A program made the translations under genes and the position numbers. Below are positions 1-9,501 of a stretch of DNA of 64,000 nt, piece after piece. The DNA is taken from NCBI RefSeq assembly GCF_015234355.1, contig NZ_JADGMV010000003.1, positions 186,001-250,000 of the forward strand, in the 5' to 3' direction. The notes beneath the pieces are model-generated. The model was not told the DNA's origin. It made no database searches and was given only the letters and a program-made list of their open reading frames with translations. How positions within the stretch are numbered: the first letter of the stretch is position 1; each line of letters begins with the position of its first letter. Source of the stretch: Psychrobacter sp. NG25 (GTDB lineage Bacteria > Pseudomonadota > Gammaproteobacteria > Pseudomonadales > Moraxellaceae).

Positions 1-453
1 GCAGACAAATCTACCACTCGAGATGCCGAGCTGCTCATGGTCGGAAAACACATAAAAGAGAACGACCAAACGGCGATATTGGCAGGTGACCTCAATGATG
101 TGGCATGGTCAAAGACTACTCGACGTTTTCAGCGTATATCTGGGTTACTAGACCCGCGTATTGGCCGACATTTTATCAATACTTTCCACGTCAATTACCC
201 ATTTCTGCGTTGGGCATTAGATCATATTTTCCATAGTGCCTGCTTTACCGTTGTAAATATAAAGCGCATGCCCTCTATTGGCTCTGACCATTTTCCTGTT
301 ATGACAACGCTACAATATGAGCCAGAAAAGACCAGTCAACAAGCACAAAATGCGCCTACTAAGGACGCAGAAGATATTAAAGAGACGGATCATAAAATAG
401 AAGAAGGTAAAAAAGAAGGTAAAAAGGTATCAAAAGAACACGCAGAAGAGTAA
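1..453 (+). CDS. Endonuclease/exonuclease/phosphatase family protein, C-terminal part
   Basis: The reading frame is open from the first base of the window, so the gene begins upstream and only about 150 C-terminal residues are visible. Three motifs of the EEP (DNase I-like) fold can be read in order: GDLNDVAWS (metal and phosphate binding Asp/Asn), LDHIFHS, and GSDHFPV with the catalytic Asp-His pair near the end. Members hydrolyse phosphodiester bonds in nucleic acids or phospholipids; the substrate cannot be told from this part. After the last motif the protein runs into a Lys/Glu-rich tail of about 45 residues, probably disordered. It converges on surA. Confidence 0.85.
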   Translation, partial: ADKSTTRDAELLMVGKHIKENDQTAILAGDLNDVAWSKTTRRFQRISGLLDPRIGRHFINTFHVNYPFLRWALDHIFHSACFTVVNIKRMPSIGSDHFPVMTTLQYEPEKTSQQAQNAPTKDAEDIKETDHKIEEGKKEGKKVSKEHAEE

Positions 454-724
454 ATGATTTTGGACTAATAGGCACTAACGTTATAAGTTATTGTACTGTC
501 TAGCTTTGTCTAAAAACGTAAGCATATGCTTACGTCAAATAAGGTCTTTAGCCTCTAGTTGTATCAAACTGATTGCCTTACAATACGACCATCAACACAA
601 GGATATGCAAGGATGCAGTGTTGAGACAGTATCAATAAAAGCTCAGGTCAGCCCGCTGTCTTATAGTTTACTGTTCATGACTTAGGATGAGTCAACACGG
701 AAATAATAACAACATGAAGCGTTA

Positions 725-762
725 AAGCCTCGAACCAATCGCCCTAGGTTCGGGGCTTTTCT
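725..762 (+). terminator. Rho-independent terminator-like hairpin
   Basis: Arms AAGCCTCGAACC (725-736) and GGTTCGGGGCTT (747-758) pair over 12 bases with one G-T wobble and a 10-base loop, and run into TTTTCTTTG. It lies about 270 bases after the endonuclease stop codon, so either that transcript has a long 3' end or a small unrecognised transcript ends here. Confidence 0.6.
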
Positions 763-850
763 TTGTGTACAAAATTCATTCGTTGAAGATTCATTTTTTG
801 GGTTTTATAGAAAATTAGAATATCAGGAATCAGAAAACATTCTCAAACGA

Positions 851-957
851 TATAGTCGGTGAACTACTAAACCACTACGGCGTTACCATCCTTAGATGTA
901 CCGCTTGTACAATCTGCAGTCGGCTGCCTTATACCCATTTTAGAGTTCTTTGATATA
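851..957 (+). repeat. MITE-like repeat, copy 1
   Basis: A 107-base copy of a repeat also found at 26742-26849 and 50062-50169. It starts TATAGTCGGTGAACTACTAA and ends TTCTTTGATATA. Shared internal blocks are CTTAGATGTAC, TTGTACAATCTGCAG and CGGCTGCCTT. The inner hairpin TGTAC-CGCTT-GTACA keeps its stem while the loop differs from copy 2, as expected of a structured element. No coding capacity. Confidence 0.75.
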
Positions 958-983
958 GCTTCTAAAAATGAGAGCTTATCAAT

Positions 984-1018
984 AAAAAGGGGTACATGCA
1001 TTGGCATGTACCCTTTTT
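984..1018 (-). terminator. surA terminator
   Basis: A perfect 10-bp stem, GGGTACATGC (990-999) with GCATGTACCC (1004-1013), four-base loop, flanked by A and T runs. It lies 41 bases after the surA stop codon and works as a classic intrinsic terminator on the minus strand. The A/T flanks mean it could also stop plus-strand transcripts. Confidence 0.85.
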
Positions 1019-1058
1019 CGAAAAAACTATTTATGTTGTTAATCTATTCGGTAGCTTC

Positions 1059-2459
1059 TTATCCAAGTACTTGGATATAAGCGCTAGAACGTAACTCTTG
1101 TAGCCAGTCTTCTTGAGCTTGTGGTGCTAGGCGTTGGTACAGTGCTTGACGTGCCATATTGCGACGATATTGTTCACTAACGTCCTGATCACGTTTACCA
1201 TCAACTTTCAAGATATGCCAACCGAACTGGGTCTTGAAAGGCGCAGAATAATCACCAACCGCTGTATTTTTCATGACAGCTTCAAACGGACCGACCATGT
1301 CCTCTTCACTAACCCAATCAAGATCACCACCGCGACCAGCTGAACCTGGATCATCTGAATAGGTCGATGCTAAACCAGCAAAGTCAGCACCACTGCGTAG
1401 CTGTTCGTATAAATCATTGATCTTTTGTTCAGCAAGCGCATCAGTCTGAAGCTCATCAACTTTCACCAAGATGTGACGAGTTTGCCATTGCGGTATCAGC
1501 ATGGTATCACTGGCTTTTTTATTAGCAAGCTTAATGATATCGATACCTTCAGGGGTAACTAATGGTTCGCTAACCGCACCGACGTCAAGCTTGGTAATTT
1601 GGCTTGATAGTTCTGTAGGCAATGAGGCCGCTTTGTGAAAGCCCATATCGCCACCTTGTAGTGGGATAGGATAGCTACCTTGGCTAGCAGCCACAGCTTC
1701 CGTGACATTGACATCTGATACGAGCAGGCGAGTGCGTAATGCTTCCGCTACCTTTAATGCTTCTGCACGCTGCGCCTCTGATAAACGGCTATAGTCATCG
1801 ATGTAAGGCACGCGTACATGAATGGTTTGATATTCACTTTGGTTCAAACGCTTGGCTTCAGGAGATGCCAAAAATGCATCGATATCCTGTTCGCTGATGC
1901 GGACACGATCACTGATTTGACGTTGCTGCAATGCTTGAATAGAGGCATCTTCGATCAACTGAGCACGCAGAGCAGCGTAGCTACCAGGTCTTGCTGCATC
2001 TAGACGTTGCTGCAATGCTGAGATACTACCCAGTCCTTCTGCTTGTGCAATTTGACCTAGGCGCTGATTGATAGCGGCATCGTCAGGTTTTAGGCCTGAG
2101 CGCTTGATCATAGACAGCTGTAGCTCGCGTAAGATAAGTGCATTTAACACTTCAGACTGTAGTTGAGCTGAGTTGGCAATTGGCTCGCCAGCAGCTTGAG
2201 CACGTGCTTGAGCTTGCGTAATAGCAGCAACCAATTCACTTTTTAAGATAGCATTTTCATTGACCAATGCAATGATGCCGTCTGTGCTATTGGCTGGGGT
2301 CAGGCGATTCACGTTGCTTTGTTCAGCATTGGTTGTCGCTTTAGCCGCTGCAGGCTTTACGGTGGCAGCTTGGGCACTGAGACTAAGCACAAGGCCTGCA
2401 CTCATACCCATCGAAAACAGTACAGCACGGCTGGTTTGACGTACAGAAAAAAATCTCAT
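1059..2459 (-). CDS. surA: Periplasmic chaperone / peptidylprolyl isomerase SurA
   Basis: SurA escorts unfolded outer-membrane proteins through the periplasm to the BAM complex. The protein has a Sec signal peptide of about 31 residues ending in SAQA, an N-terminal SurA domain (about 55-170) and two parvulin domains. The second is the more complete (QTRHILVKVDE, YSDDPGSAGRGGDLDW, FGWHILKV). I chose the ATG at 2459 because AGGAG (2464-2468) lies four bases upstream and the product then starts directly with the signal peptide (466 aa). The frame stays open to an ATG at 2513, which would add 18 residues with poorer signals. It follows lptD on the same strand, the usual lptD-surA arrangement; pdxA and ksgA, often next, are absent here. 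Confidence 0.95.
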   Translation of the reverse strand: MRFFSVRQTSRAVLFSMGMSAGLVLSLSAQAATVKPAAAKATTNAEQSNVNRLTPANSTDGIIALVNENAILKSELVAAITQAQARAQAAGEPIANSAQLQSEVLNALILRELQLSMIKRSGLKPDDAAINQRLGQIAQAEGLGSISALQQRLDAARPGSYAALRAQLIEDASIQALQQRQISDRVRISEQDIDAFLASPEAKRLNQSEYQTIHVRVPYIDDYSRLSEAQRAEALKVAEALRTRLLVSDVNVTEAVAASQGSYPIPLQGGDMGFHKAASLPTELSSQITKLDVGAVSEPLVTPEGIDIIKLANKKASDTMLIPQWQTRHILVKVDELQTDALAEQKINDLYEQLRSGADFAGLASTYSDDPGSAGRGGDLDWVSEEDMVGPFEAVMKNTAVGDYSAPFKTQFGWHILKVDGKRDQDVSEQYRRNMARQALYQRLAPQAQEDWLQELRSSAYIQVLG

Positions 2460-2704
2460 GATGCTCCTCATCAATGTCATCGCATCGGATGGTAGTTGGT
2501 CAACCATATCCATTATATTTTAATAATCATATACTGAATAATCTTGTCCATAATAATGTGATAAATAGTATCACGTAAATAGATAGCTACGCGAGTAATG
2601 GGATAGGCTGACTTTATTTAGCCGCTCATTCTTAATTTGTTCAGCTAAGTAGCTTATCGGTCTGTCATAAAGTTTTGGCTTTATAACAGACCTTGTAAGA
2701 AACC

Positions 2705-5700
2705 TTAGTTTTTCCACGCAGTTTGCACAGTATCAAAGCCACGTACCTTCTCAGACAGTAAACGCGTCAAACTACCATTACCGCTACCAAGACCACTTAG
2801 TCTAAGCTCTGCCATGATTGCTTGTGTTGGTTCATTGGTAACATCCAAGTCATTATAATAACGACGGCCATAAACGGCAAAACCAAAGCAGCAGTCTTCA
2901 TAATCGACCCCAACAAGCGCATCAAGCATTTTGCTGTTACGATAATCGTATTGGCCTTGTGTCAATATTCGCCATTTGCTATTGATAGGGAATATAGCTG
3001 ATGCAGTAACGGCAGATAATGGTAGCTGATTGGTGTTCGTATCACTTTGACGCTTTACAAAGCCGACATTAAATAAGCTGTTGTCTGTTGGCTGGTAACG
3101 TAGCTCAGTTGTGATAAAGTTTAAGTCATAGCTATTGTCCAATGCACCGTTCACATCGACCCAAACGTTATTATATGGTTGGATACTCGCATCCCAAACC
3201 ATGCCTGATGATGACGTGGTAAACACAGGTTCATCATCAGCAAGCGTGACGCGACCATCATCGATATAAAACTGCTCTGCAATACTACCATCGAAACGTG
3301 TCACACCCGTTGCATCGATGTAACGATAATTAATCCCTGGCGTAACAGCATGCAAGTCTTGCAAGCGGTCATGACCTAAAAACCAACTGTCCGAAAATAG
3401 CTGCTCATAGTTGGTTGAGGCAATACGGGTATTAAAGTTAGGAATGTCATTCTGGTCTTCGTATGGTGCATAAGTGTACTTCAATCGCGGATTGAGCAAC
3501 TGATAGCCACCCATGGTATCGTCAAACGCACCAAATGGTGAACCGGCACGGTATAGATGTAGTCCGGCATCAATGCTCGCTTGCGGTACAAACGCTGATA
3601 GACTGCCATCTTCTGCACTTAGCGAGCTATCTTCTAAGCTGTCTTCGTCGTATGCCGTATAGAGATGTTGTAGGCTCAGCTTTGGTTTAATGTAGCCCCA
3701 CGAAGATTCGATTGGGTAAGAGGCGCTAATTTTATTATAAAGACGTGTACCGCTTTTTTCAGTCTCAGAACCATCATCGATAGATTTTTTAAAGTATGCT
3801 GAATCACTAACACCCGTAATTTCAAAGTTATTGTTTGTCGGTATGCGGTAGTTCAGCATTAGTTGTGGCAGGCGAGAGTAAGGTTTGTCTTTATCCTCTA
3901 GTGCGTCACCATCGCTATCAAAAGCATCCAGTGTTTGAAAGGTCTCGATTTTTAGCTCACCAGTGACATAGTCGTTATAATAGTTGAGGCGGGCACGTCT
4001 CGGTAAATTTACCGTACTATCGGATAAACCAAGGGTGTCAAAGTCATCCAGATAGTCCGAATCCGAGACATAGCTGTATTTGAGATCCCCGCTCAAACGC
4101 GGAATACTCTTGGATTCCCAAGTATGATCATAAAACAGACTGCTACGATTTTCGTCATCGTACTCGTTATCATTAGGGAGGTATGAACCAGTTACCGTAC
4201 CTTTCCCATAGTTTTCGGTCAAATAACGAAACTCACCTGATAGCATGGGATTGCGATCAGTGTAGATATGGGTGTTGAGCGTGGCATCGTAATTGGGTGC
4301 CAAATTTAAGTAATAAGGTACATCAACTTCAAGACCGGTTTCACTACTAATACCGACATTCGGTAATAAGAAGCCACTACTGCGGCGACTGTCTATTGGG
4401 AAGTTAAAATAGGGCAGATAGAATACTGGTATGTCAGCGATACGGAACGTTGTGTCGTAAGCTTCACCGCGGCCTGTTTCAGTATCTAAATCAATAGTTT
4501 TGGCATCAAACTGCCATTTTCGATTCATAGGCGGGCAGGTACTAAACATGACATCATCTAATTCGTAGTGACTGTCATTGGGTCTGTTTAAGCGCTTGGC
4601 ATAGCCATGTGCTTGTAGATCGACACTAGCAAAAGCCACATTCTCAGCGGTTGATTGTCCCGTTTCCGTGTTGTAGTTCAAGCTGTCTGCAACGCCAATT
4701 AGGCCACCTTGTGACGCTCTTTCACTTAAACTGGCTTGAGTATTATTCATAGCCTGATTGGGTACATTATTCCGTGGTACTTTTTGCCCTGTCGCTTGGT
4801 CAGTAAACATGACGTTGCCTTGGGCTGCTGCCACACCTTTGCTCAAATCTAGCGAGACTTTTTCTGCTGCTATTTGCTGAGTGCCTTGATTAATAATGAC
4901 ATTACCCGAGAGCTCAGCATAGTCAACGCTGTCGTAATAACCATAGTCCGATTCTGTAAACAGAGGTGCTCGGTTATTTTCTAGGCTATTAGTTGCTCCA
5001 GCCTCATTGACAGCACGCTGATAATTAGGGTTGCTATGTGGATATACCCATTGGCCTTCACAGCGTTGTGAGCTATCTACAGTACGTATCGGTATCTGTA
5101 AGTTCTTACCGACTTTAGGAATGACTTGAGGACTGGTTGTGTCGACCATACTATCAGCGGTTGGAACCTCAGTATCAGGTGTTAGCTCATAGAACTCTGC
5201 CAAGCGCATTAAGCTGTCTTGAATGCTTTCATCATTTAAATCAAGCTTGTTGGTGTTTTTTGCAGCTTTAGGCGTGCTGGTATCATTACTTTGTGTAGCG
5301 GCAATGCTTTTCTGAGTATCGAGTGCTGGTACAAAAGCGGAATTGTTACTGTCTTGATTATCGCCGTCTTTATTGTCGCTGTCTTTAATGGCAGTGACTT
5401 CTAGAGAGCTGTCATCTAGGGTGTCTTGACTAATGGCGCTCCCAGTATTGAAAAAGCTGTCATTATTGACAGAGCTATCACTGAGGCCGCTATTGTTAAA
5501 AGAGCTGCTATCTAAAGTGCTAACATTTGCAGCCGTATCAATACTATTAATGCCGTTGGTTAAAGTTGAGTCATCAATAGTAGTTTTAGCAGCGACGGCT
5601 GCCTGTTGCGATTGTTTGTTTGCAGCAGTAGTCTTTGGACTCTGACTCGCTTGATAGTTGATATCACTATAATCAGGCGTTTGATTGATATTGCTATTAG

Positions 5701-5872
5701 CATTAGGCGCTGCTTTAGATATGTAACGTGTACTACTATCGGTGAGGATCGGCGCAGTTTTTTGTGTGTCAGCATCGCTGATTGCAGCATTAACGGCTAG
5801 GCTAGATAAGCCTAAGGCGCCAAATAAGATCACGCGAATGCTTTGGTAAAGCGGAGAATATAACAAGGGCAC
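2705..5872 (-). CDS. lptD: LPS assembly protein LptD
   Basis: LptD is the outer-membrane barrel that, with LptE, inserts lipopolysaccharide into the outer leaflet. At 1055 aa it is longer than the usual 750-900. A signal peptide (about 1-29, ending VNA) is followed by about 230 residues rich in Ser, Asn, Asp and Thr. Then come the jellyroll/OstA domain (GNVIINQGTQQIAAEKVSLD) and a barrel of roughly 600 residues. Four cysteines fit the conserved inter-domain disulfides: Cys271 (RCEGQW), Cys446 (STCPPM) and the pair Cys994-Cys995 (EDCCFGF). The frame has no ATG at its start: either GTG at 5872, or TTG two codons later, which has AGG seven bases upstream. surA lies 245 bases downstream; amgK is divergent. 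Confidence 0.95.
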   Translation of the reverse strand: MPLLYSPLYQSIRVILFGALGLSSLAVNAAISDADTQKTAPILTDSSTRYISKAAPNANSNINQTPDYSDINYQASQSPKTTAANKQSQQAAVAAKTTIDDSTLTNGINSIDTAANVSTLDSSSFNNSGLSDSSVNNDSFFNTGSAISQDTLDDSSLEVTAIKDSDNKDGDNQDSNNSAFVPALDTQKSIAATQSNDTSTPKAAKNTNKLDLNDESIQDSLMRLAEFYELTPDTEVPTADSMVDTTSPQVIPKVGKNLQIPIRTVDSSQRCEGQWVYPHSNPNYQRAVNEAGATNSLENNRAPLFTESDYGYYDSVDYAELSGNVIINQGTQQIAAEKVSLDLSKGVAAAQGNVMFTDQATGQKVPRNNVPNQAMNNTQASLSERASQGGLIGVADSLNYNTETGQSTAENVAFASVDLQAHGYAKRLNRPNDSHYELDDVMFSTCPPMNRKWQFDAKTIDLDTETGRGEAYDTTFRIADIPVFYLPYFNFPIDSRRSSGFLLPNVGISSETGLEVDVPYYLNLAPNYDATLNTHIYTDRNPMLSGEFRYLTENYGKGTVTGSYLPNDNEYDDENRSSLFYDHTWESKSIPRLSGDLKYSYVSDSDYLDDFDTLGLSDSTVNLPRRARLNYYNDYVTGELKIETFQTLDAFDSDGDALEDKDKPYSRLPQLMLNYRIPTNNNFEITGVSDSAYFKKSIDDGSETEKSGTRLYNKISASYPIESSWGYIKPKLSLQHLYTAYDEDSLEDSSLSAEDGSLSAFVPQASIDAGLHLYRAGSPFGAFDDTMGGYQLLNPRLKYTYAPYEDQNDIPNFNTRIASTNYEQLFSDSWFLGHDRLQDLHAVTPGINYRYIDATGVTRFDGSIAEQFYIDDGRVTLADDEPVFTTSSSGMVWDASIQPYNNVWVDVNGALDNSYDLNFITTELRYQPTDNSLFNVGFVKRQSDTNTNQLPLSAVTASAIFPINSKWRILTQGQYDYRNSKMLDALVGVDYEDCCFGFAVYGRRYYNDLDVTNEPTQAIMAELRLSGLGSGNGSLTRLLSEKVRGFDTVQTAWKN

Positions 5873-6246
5873 ACCTATGATTGCAGAGCCTATTGGATTG
5901 CGATACTGAGCTTAGTAGCCGCATTATTGAACAAGGTATAGCAGTTAATAAACGACTAAAAAATCACTAATTGCTAATAGCGATCTCAAGAATTTGAGTG
6001 TTTTACATATAATGACGACTAATCATAGTCAAAAAAAACCAAATCAGCTACACTATTTACCAAAATTTATAATATAGCTAGGCTGCTTTTCGAATGATTG
6101 CCGAGATTATGCTTAGCGCTAAATATTGAATGATAACTCAATATACTTGTTATAGCAGTTATTGTGGCTCAAGATTTCACCATTTTAACAAGGTTTTGCC
6201 TGACTTATCACTACTTTAATTGTTTACGACTTATATTTAACCTGCG
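5873..6246. other. Divergent promoter region of lptD and amgK
   Basis: AT-rich, 374 bases, no open gene. It must hold promoters for both lptD (minus) and amgK (plus), but no box pair is strong enough to name. A 29-base piece at 6024-6052 (CATAGTCAAAAAAAACC...) resembles the inverted end of the MITE-like repeat described elsewhere, without the rest of the element. Confidence 0.4.
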
Positions 6247-7368
6247 ATGCCCATTATGACTGACAAACTAACTTTAGAGCCGAACATGACTGATACCGAA
6301 ACAAATAGTCGCTTACAGCAGCTAGAGAGCTGGTTGCAGCAGATATTTACAGGTAAAAGATTTAACTTAGATAGCCTGCCTGGTGATGCCAGCGCCCGCC
6401 AATATCACCGTATTCAACTACCAAAAGATGATGGTAATGGAGCGTTGAATTATATTGTCATGGATTCTGCTGATGAACAAGATGCCATGCGTCAGTTCAT
6501 TAACGTCGCAAAATTGATGGCACCTGCTATTAATGTACCAGCGATTGTCGCGCAAGATGTGACCAAAGGCTTTTTGGTCTTACAAGACTTTGGTGCGGTA
6601 GAGTTCGCCCATTTACTTGTTGATGCGCCATCTACTCAAGTGAACGAGTACTATCAATTGGCAATGCAGACGTTGGTCGCACTACAGGCCGTACCTGTTG
6701 AGACAGCAAAATCTCAGCACCAATTACCAGATTATGATACGGCGTTGTTGGATCGTGAAATGGATCTGTTTACGGATTGGTTTATACCCTATATCGGAAT
6801 AGCACTTGATAAGACGTTGTGGGACAATTTAAAAGTAGCATTGACGAAAGAGATTTTGCAGCAGCCACAAGTCATCGTCCATCGTGATTATCACAGTCGC
6901 AATCTGATGCAGGATCAAGCAGACCATTCGCGCTTGGGTGTGATTGATTTTCAAGATGCAGTGGTTGGCTCTTACACCTATGATTTGGTGTCATTGGTAC
7001 GTGATGCTTATGTTGAATGGCCGGAGCGTCAAATATCTGAATGGATGAAAGACTTTTGGCAATTACAGCAGCAAGCAGAGCTAACCACAGCTGCCAGTGC
7101 GCAACAGTTTGAAAATGATGTCAATGTGATGGGCGTGCAGCGTCATCTAAAAGTACTGGGGATTTTTATCCGTTTGTCTGAGCGTGATGGCAAAGACCGC
7201 TATTTAGCAGATATTCCTAAAGTAATGAGTGATCTAGTTTTTGAGCTAGAGTGGCTTGGCAAACACGGGAGTGATAGCTTGCAACAAGTACTACTACCAT
7301 TTAATAAATGGTTTGTGGATACCGTGCTGCCTGCATATCAGCATAAGTTTGTGCAACAGTATATCTAA
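6247..7368 (+). CDS. amgK: N-acetylmuramate/N-acetylglucosamine kinase AmgK
   Basis: An aminoglycoside-phosphotransferase-fold kinase of 373 aa. The APH catalytic loop HRDYHSRNL is at about 212-220 and the metal-binding IDFQDA at about 233-238, followed by YTYDLVSLVRDAYVEWP. The family alone would not give the substrate. The next gene is MurU, and this pair beside lptD-surA is the arrangement known in Pseudomonas, where AmgK phosphorylates the anomeric carbon of MurNAc and GlcNAc released by wall turnover. Possible starts are the ATG codons at 6247, 6256 and 6286; none has a clear ribosome site, so the first is kept. Confidence 0.85.
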   Translation: MPIMTDKLTLEPNMTDTETNSRLQQLESWLQQIFTGKRFNLDSLPGDASARQYHRIQLPKDDGNGALNYIVMDSADEQDAMRQFINVAKLMAPAINVPAIVAQDVTKGFLVLQDFGAVEFAHLLVDAPSTQVNEYYQLAMQTLVALQAVPVETAKSQHQLPDYDTALLDREMDLFTDWFIPYIGIALDKTLWDNLKVALTKEILQQPQVIVHRDYHSRNLMQDQADHSRLGVIDFQDAVVGSYTYDLVSLVRDAYVEWPERQISEWMKDFWQLQQQAELTTAASAQQFENDVNVMGVQRHLKVLGIFIRLSERDGKDRYLADIPKVMSDLVFELEWLGKHGSDSLQQVLLPFNKWFVDTVLPAYQHKFVQQYI

Positions 7369-7426
7369 ATTTATTTATCATATTAGCATCTCGAGAGCTT
7401 AAAACTCACACATTATAGGAGTGTAC

Positions 7427-8161
7427 ATGTCTACCTCTACGATTACACAAGCCATGATTTTGGCAGCGGGCAAGGGTACTCGTCTACGCCCGTTGACGCT
7501 TGAGACGCCCAAGCCTTTGGTGGAAGTTGCGGGTCAGCCGCTTATCGTTTGGCATATCAAAGCGCTACAGGCGGCAGGTATCACTGACATTACGATCAAT
7601 GCGTCATGGTTGGCTGATAAGCTCATCGATACGTTGGGTGATGGCACTCAATATGGCGTAAAACTGCATTGGTCAGTAGAAGGCGATGAACCTTTAGAAA
7701 CAGCGGGTGGTATTTTTCAGGCACTACAAACTGGTAAGCTGCGTGATGAGCCGTTTATCTTAGTGAATTCTGATGTTTGGACGACCTATGATTTTACCCA
7801 GTTGCAAGACTATACACTGGGTGCTGATCAGCGTGCACATTTACTCTTGATTGATAATCCGGCGCACAATGATAGCGGGGATTTTGCGATTAATAATGGG
7901 CTTGCTAGTGAGCAACCTGTAGGTGATGGTGATAAATATACCTTTGCTGGCATCAGTGTGATGTCTCCTAGATTGGTTGATGGTTTGGTATCAGGTCAGC
8001 CAGCGGCGTTGGCACCATTGCTCAAACAAGCAATGCTCAAGTTTCAGATTACTGCTGAAGTCATTACTGACAATTGGATAGATGTGGGCACGCCTGAACG
8101 CTTGGAACAGGTAAACGATTTTATTGAAAGTAAAGGTGCCAAAAACCACTTAGGTGTATAA
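7427..8161 (+). CDS. murU: N-acetylmuramate alpha-1-phosphate uridylyltransferase MurU
   Basis: A nucleotidyltransferase of 244 aa that makes UDP-MurNAc from MurNAc-1-phosphate, letting the cell bypass de novo (fosfomycin-sensitive) synthesis. The sugar-nucleotide signature LAAGKGTRLRPLT starts at residue 12, with the substrate region ETPKPLVEVAGQPL after it. NSDVW, with the metal-binding Asp, follows near residue 115, and DNWIDVGTPERL lies near the C terminus. The ATG at 7427 is preferred over an in-frame GTG at 7421 because TAGGAG ends five bases upstream. It follows amgK by 58 bases, probably in one transcript, and ends at a strong terminator. Confidence 0.9.
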   Translation: MSTSTITQAMILAAGKGTRLRPLTLETPKPLVEVAGQPLIVWHIKALQAAGITDITINASWLADKLIDTLGDGTQYGVKLHWSVEGDEPLETAGGIFQALQTGKLRDEPFILVNSDVWTTYDFTQLQDYTLGADQRAHLLLIDNPAHNDSGDFAINNGLASEQPVGDGDKYTFAGISVMSPRLVDGLVSGQPAALAPLLKQAMLKFQITAEVITDNWIDVGTPERLEQVNDFIESKGAKNHLGV

Positions 8162-8190
8162 GCTCGATAAATTCTTATATAAGTATGCAT

Positions 8191-8227
8191 AAAAAAGCAG
8201 CGTTGATTTAATCAACGCTGCTTTTTT
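8191..8227 (+). terminator. Bidirectional terminator between murU and the cyd operon
   Basis: AAAAAAGCAGCGTTGAT (8191-8207) pairs perfectly with ATCAACGCTGCTTTTTT (8211-8227). It has A and T runs on both sides, so it can end both murU (plus) and the cyd transcript (minus). Confidence 0.9.
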
Positions 8228-8248
8228 ATGCGTGTATCTCGGGGAATG

Positions 8249-8365
8249 TTAAACACCCATTGCTAGTTTGATTAGCTGTGCAATGGTAAACACGACCAAA
8301 AATCCTGCCACATATAGGCCGACAAACCATAGCCATTGTGACTTTTTCTTACTGAGCTTTTTCAT
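8249..8365 (-). CDS. DUF2474-type small membrane protein of the cytochrome bd operon
   Basis: A 38-residue protein with a basic start (MKKLSKKKSQ) and one membrane helix (WLWFVGLYVAGFLVVFTIAQL). This is the shape of the short DUF2474 proteins encoded after cioB/cydB in cyanide-insensitive oxidase operons; they are probably small subunits comparable to CydX. The start at 8365 has GGGAG (8372-8376) six bases upstream. A longer reading from 8431 would add 22 residues without a ribosome site. It lies 119 bases after cydB. Confidence 0.75.
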   Translation of the reverse strand: MKKLSKKKSQWLWFVGLYVAGFLVVFTIAQLIKLAMGV

Positions 8366-8484
8366 GCTCGTCTCCCATTTACGTGTCAATACGCTTTTGA
8401 ACATCAGTATAGCTACTGCTAATAACAGCAATAGCCAGTGACTGTTTTATCAATTCATATGTCCATGCTTAACGTTCTTATTTA

Positions 8485-9501
8485 TCAGTACATATGCTCA
8501 TGATCCGTCTTACCCTTAAAGGTGTAATACGCAAAAGCGGTGTAACTCAAAATAATGGGTAGCATAATACCAGCACCAACGAGCATAAAGGACAGTGATG
8601 TATCTGCTGCTGCTGCTTCATAAATCGTCATTTGATACGGTACGATATAAGGGAACATGGCAGAACAAACACCGATATAACCCATCAAAAATAACGCGAC
8701 AGTCAATAGGAATGGACGATATTCACGTTCAGTGTTCAAGTCTTTACGCATAATAAAGAATAACACCATGACGATAATAGGCATGGGAGCCAGATATAAT
8801 AAGTCTGGGAAGTGAAACCATCCGTCGAGTGCATTGATATCTGAAAAATACATAAATACTGTGACGACAATCATGGCGACAACTAGAGCAGATAGCATCC
8901 AGCCAGAAACTCTGCGTGCCCAAACTTGTAATTTGTGTTCTGTCTTGATAATAAGCCAGGTAGAGCCAAGTAGGGCATAACCGATAATCATCGCAAAACC
9001 GCAGACGATAGAGAAAGGCGTTAGCCAGTCAAACGGCCCACCGGTATACAAGCGATTGCTCGCTTCAAGCCCTTGTACCAATGCCCCAAGCATAATCCCT
9101 TGAGAAAAAGTAGCAAGTACTGAACCGACAAAAAAGCAAGTATCCCAGACATGGCGACGTGTCGAAGATTTAAATCGAAACTCAAATGCTATGCCGCGCA
9201 AGATAAGACCAAATAACATCGCTGTCACAGGTAAATAAAGACCCGTCATAATGATGCCATAAGCGACTGGGAAAGCGGCGAACAAGCCACCACCGCCCAG
9301 TACCAACCACGTCTCATTACCATCCCAAAACGGTGCGATAGAGTTCATGATGCGGCTACGATTTTTATCGGAGCCTGCAAATGGAAATAAAATACCGCAG
9401 CCTAAATCGAAACCGTCTAGTAAAACATAGACAAAGACTGCGAGAGCGATAAGTCCGCCCCAGATCAAAGGTAAGTCTAATACATCACCGTAGTTAAACA
9501 T
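8485..9501 (-). CDS. cydB: Cytochrome bd (cyanide-insensitive type) ubiquinol oxidase subunit II
   Basis: Subunit II of the quinol oxidase that reduces oxygen to water without pumping protons. It is 338 aa, with eight or nine predicted membrane helices. The family signatures LLDGFDLGCGILFPF (about 28-42) and PFWDGNETWLVLGGG (about 57-71) are intact. Its ATG overlaps the cydA stop codon by one base (TAATG), indicating translational coupling. A DUF2474 gene follows, pointing to the CIO subtype. Confidence 0.93.
   Translation of the reverse strand: MFNYGDVLDLPLIWGGLIALAVFVYVLLDGFDLGCGILFPFAGSDKNRSRIMNSIAPFWDGNETWLVLGGGGLFAAFPVAYGIIMTGLYLPVTAMLFGLILRGIAFEFRFKSSTRRHVWDTCFFVGSVLATFSQGIMLGALVQGLEASNRLYTGGPFDWLTPFSIVCGFAMIIGYALLGSTWLIIKTEHKLQVWARRVSGWMLSALVVAMIVVTVFMYFSDINALDGWFHFPDLLYLAPMPIIVMVLFFIMRKDLNTEREYRPFLLTVALFLMGYIGVCSAMFPYIVPYQMTIYEAAAADTSLSFMLVGAGIMLPIILSYTAFAYYTFKGKTDHEHMY

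Larger units (their letters stand above)
454..1058. other. Intergenic region between the endonuclease gene and surA
   Basis: No convincing gene lies in these 605 bases; a short TTG-started frame at 491-685 has no recognisable features. The region holds a hairpin terminator (725-762), a MITE-like repeat (851-957) and the surA terminator (984-1018). Confidence 0.6.

Noticed and set aside
491..685. 64-codon frame downstream of the endonuclease gene
   Set aside because: TTG start, no ribosome site, composition unlike a protein, no recognisable family; it ends before a terminator-like hairpin but offers no other support.
6024..6052. 29-base similarity to one inverted end of the MITE-like repeat
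   Set aside because: Only one end is present, no matching second end at about 108 bases, and the block is A-rich, so chance similarity is likely.
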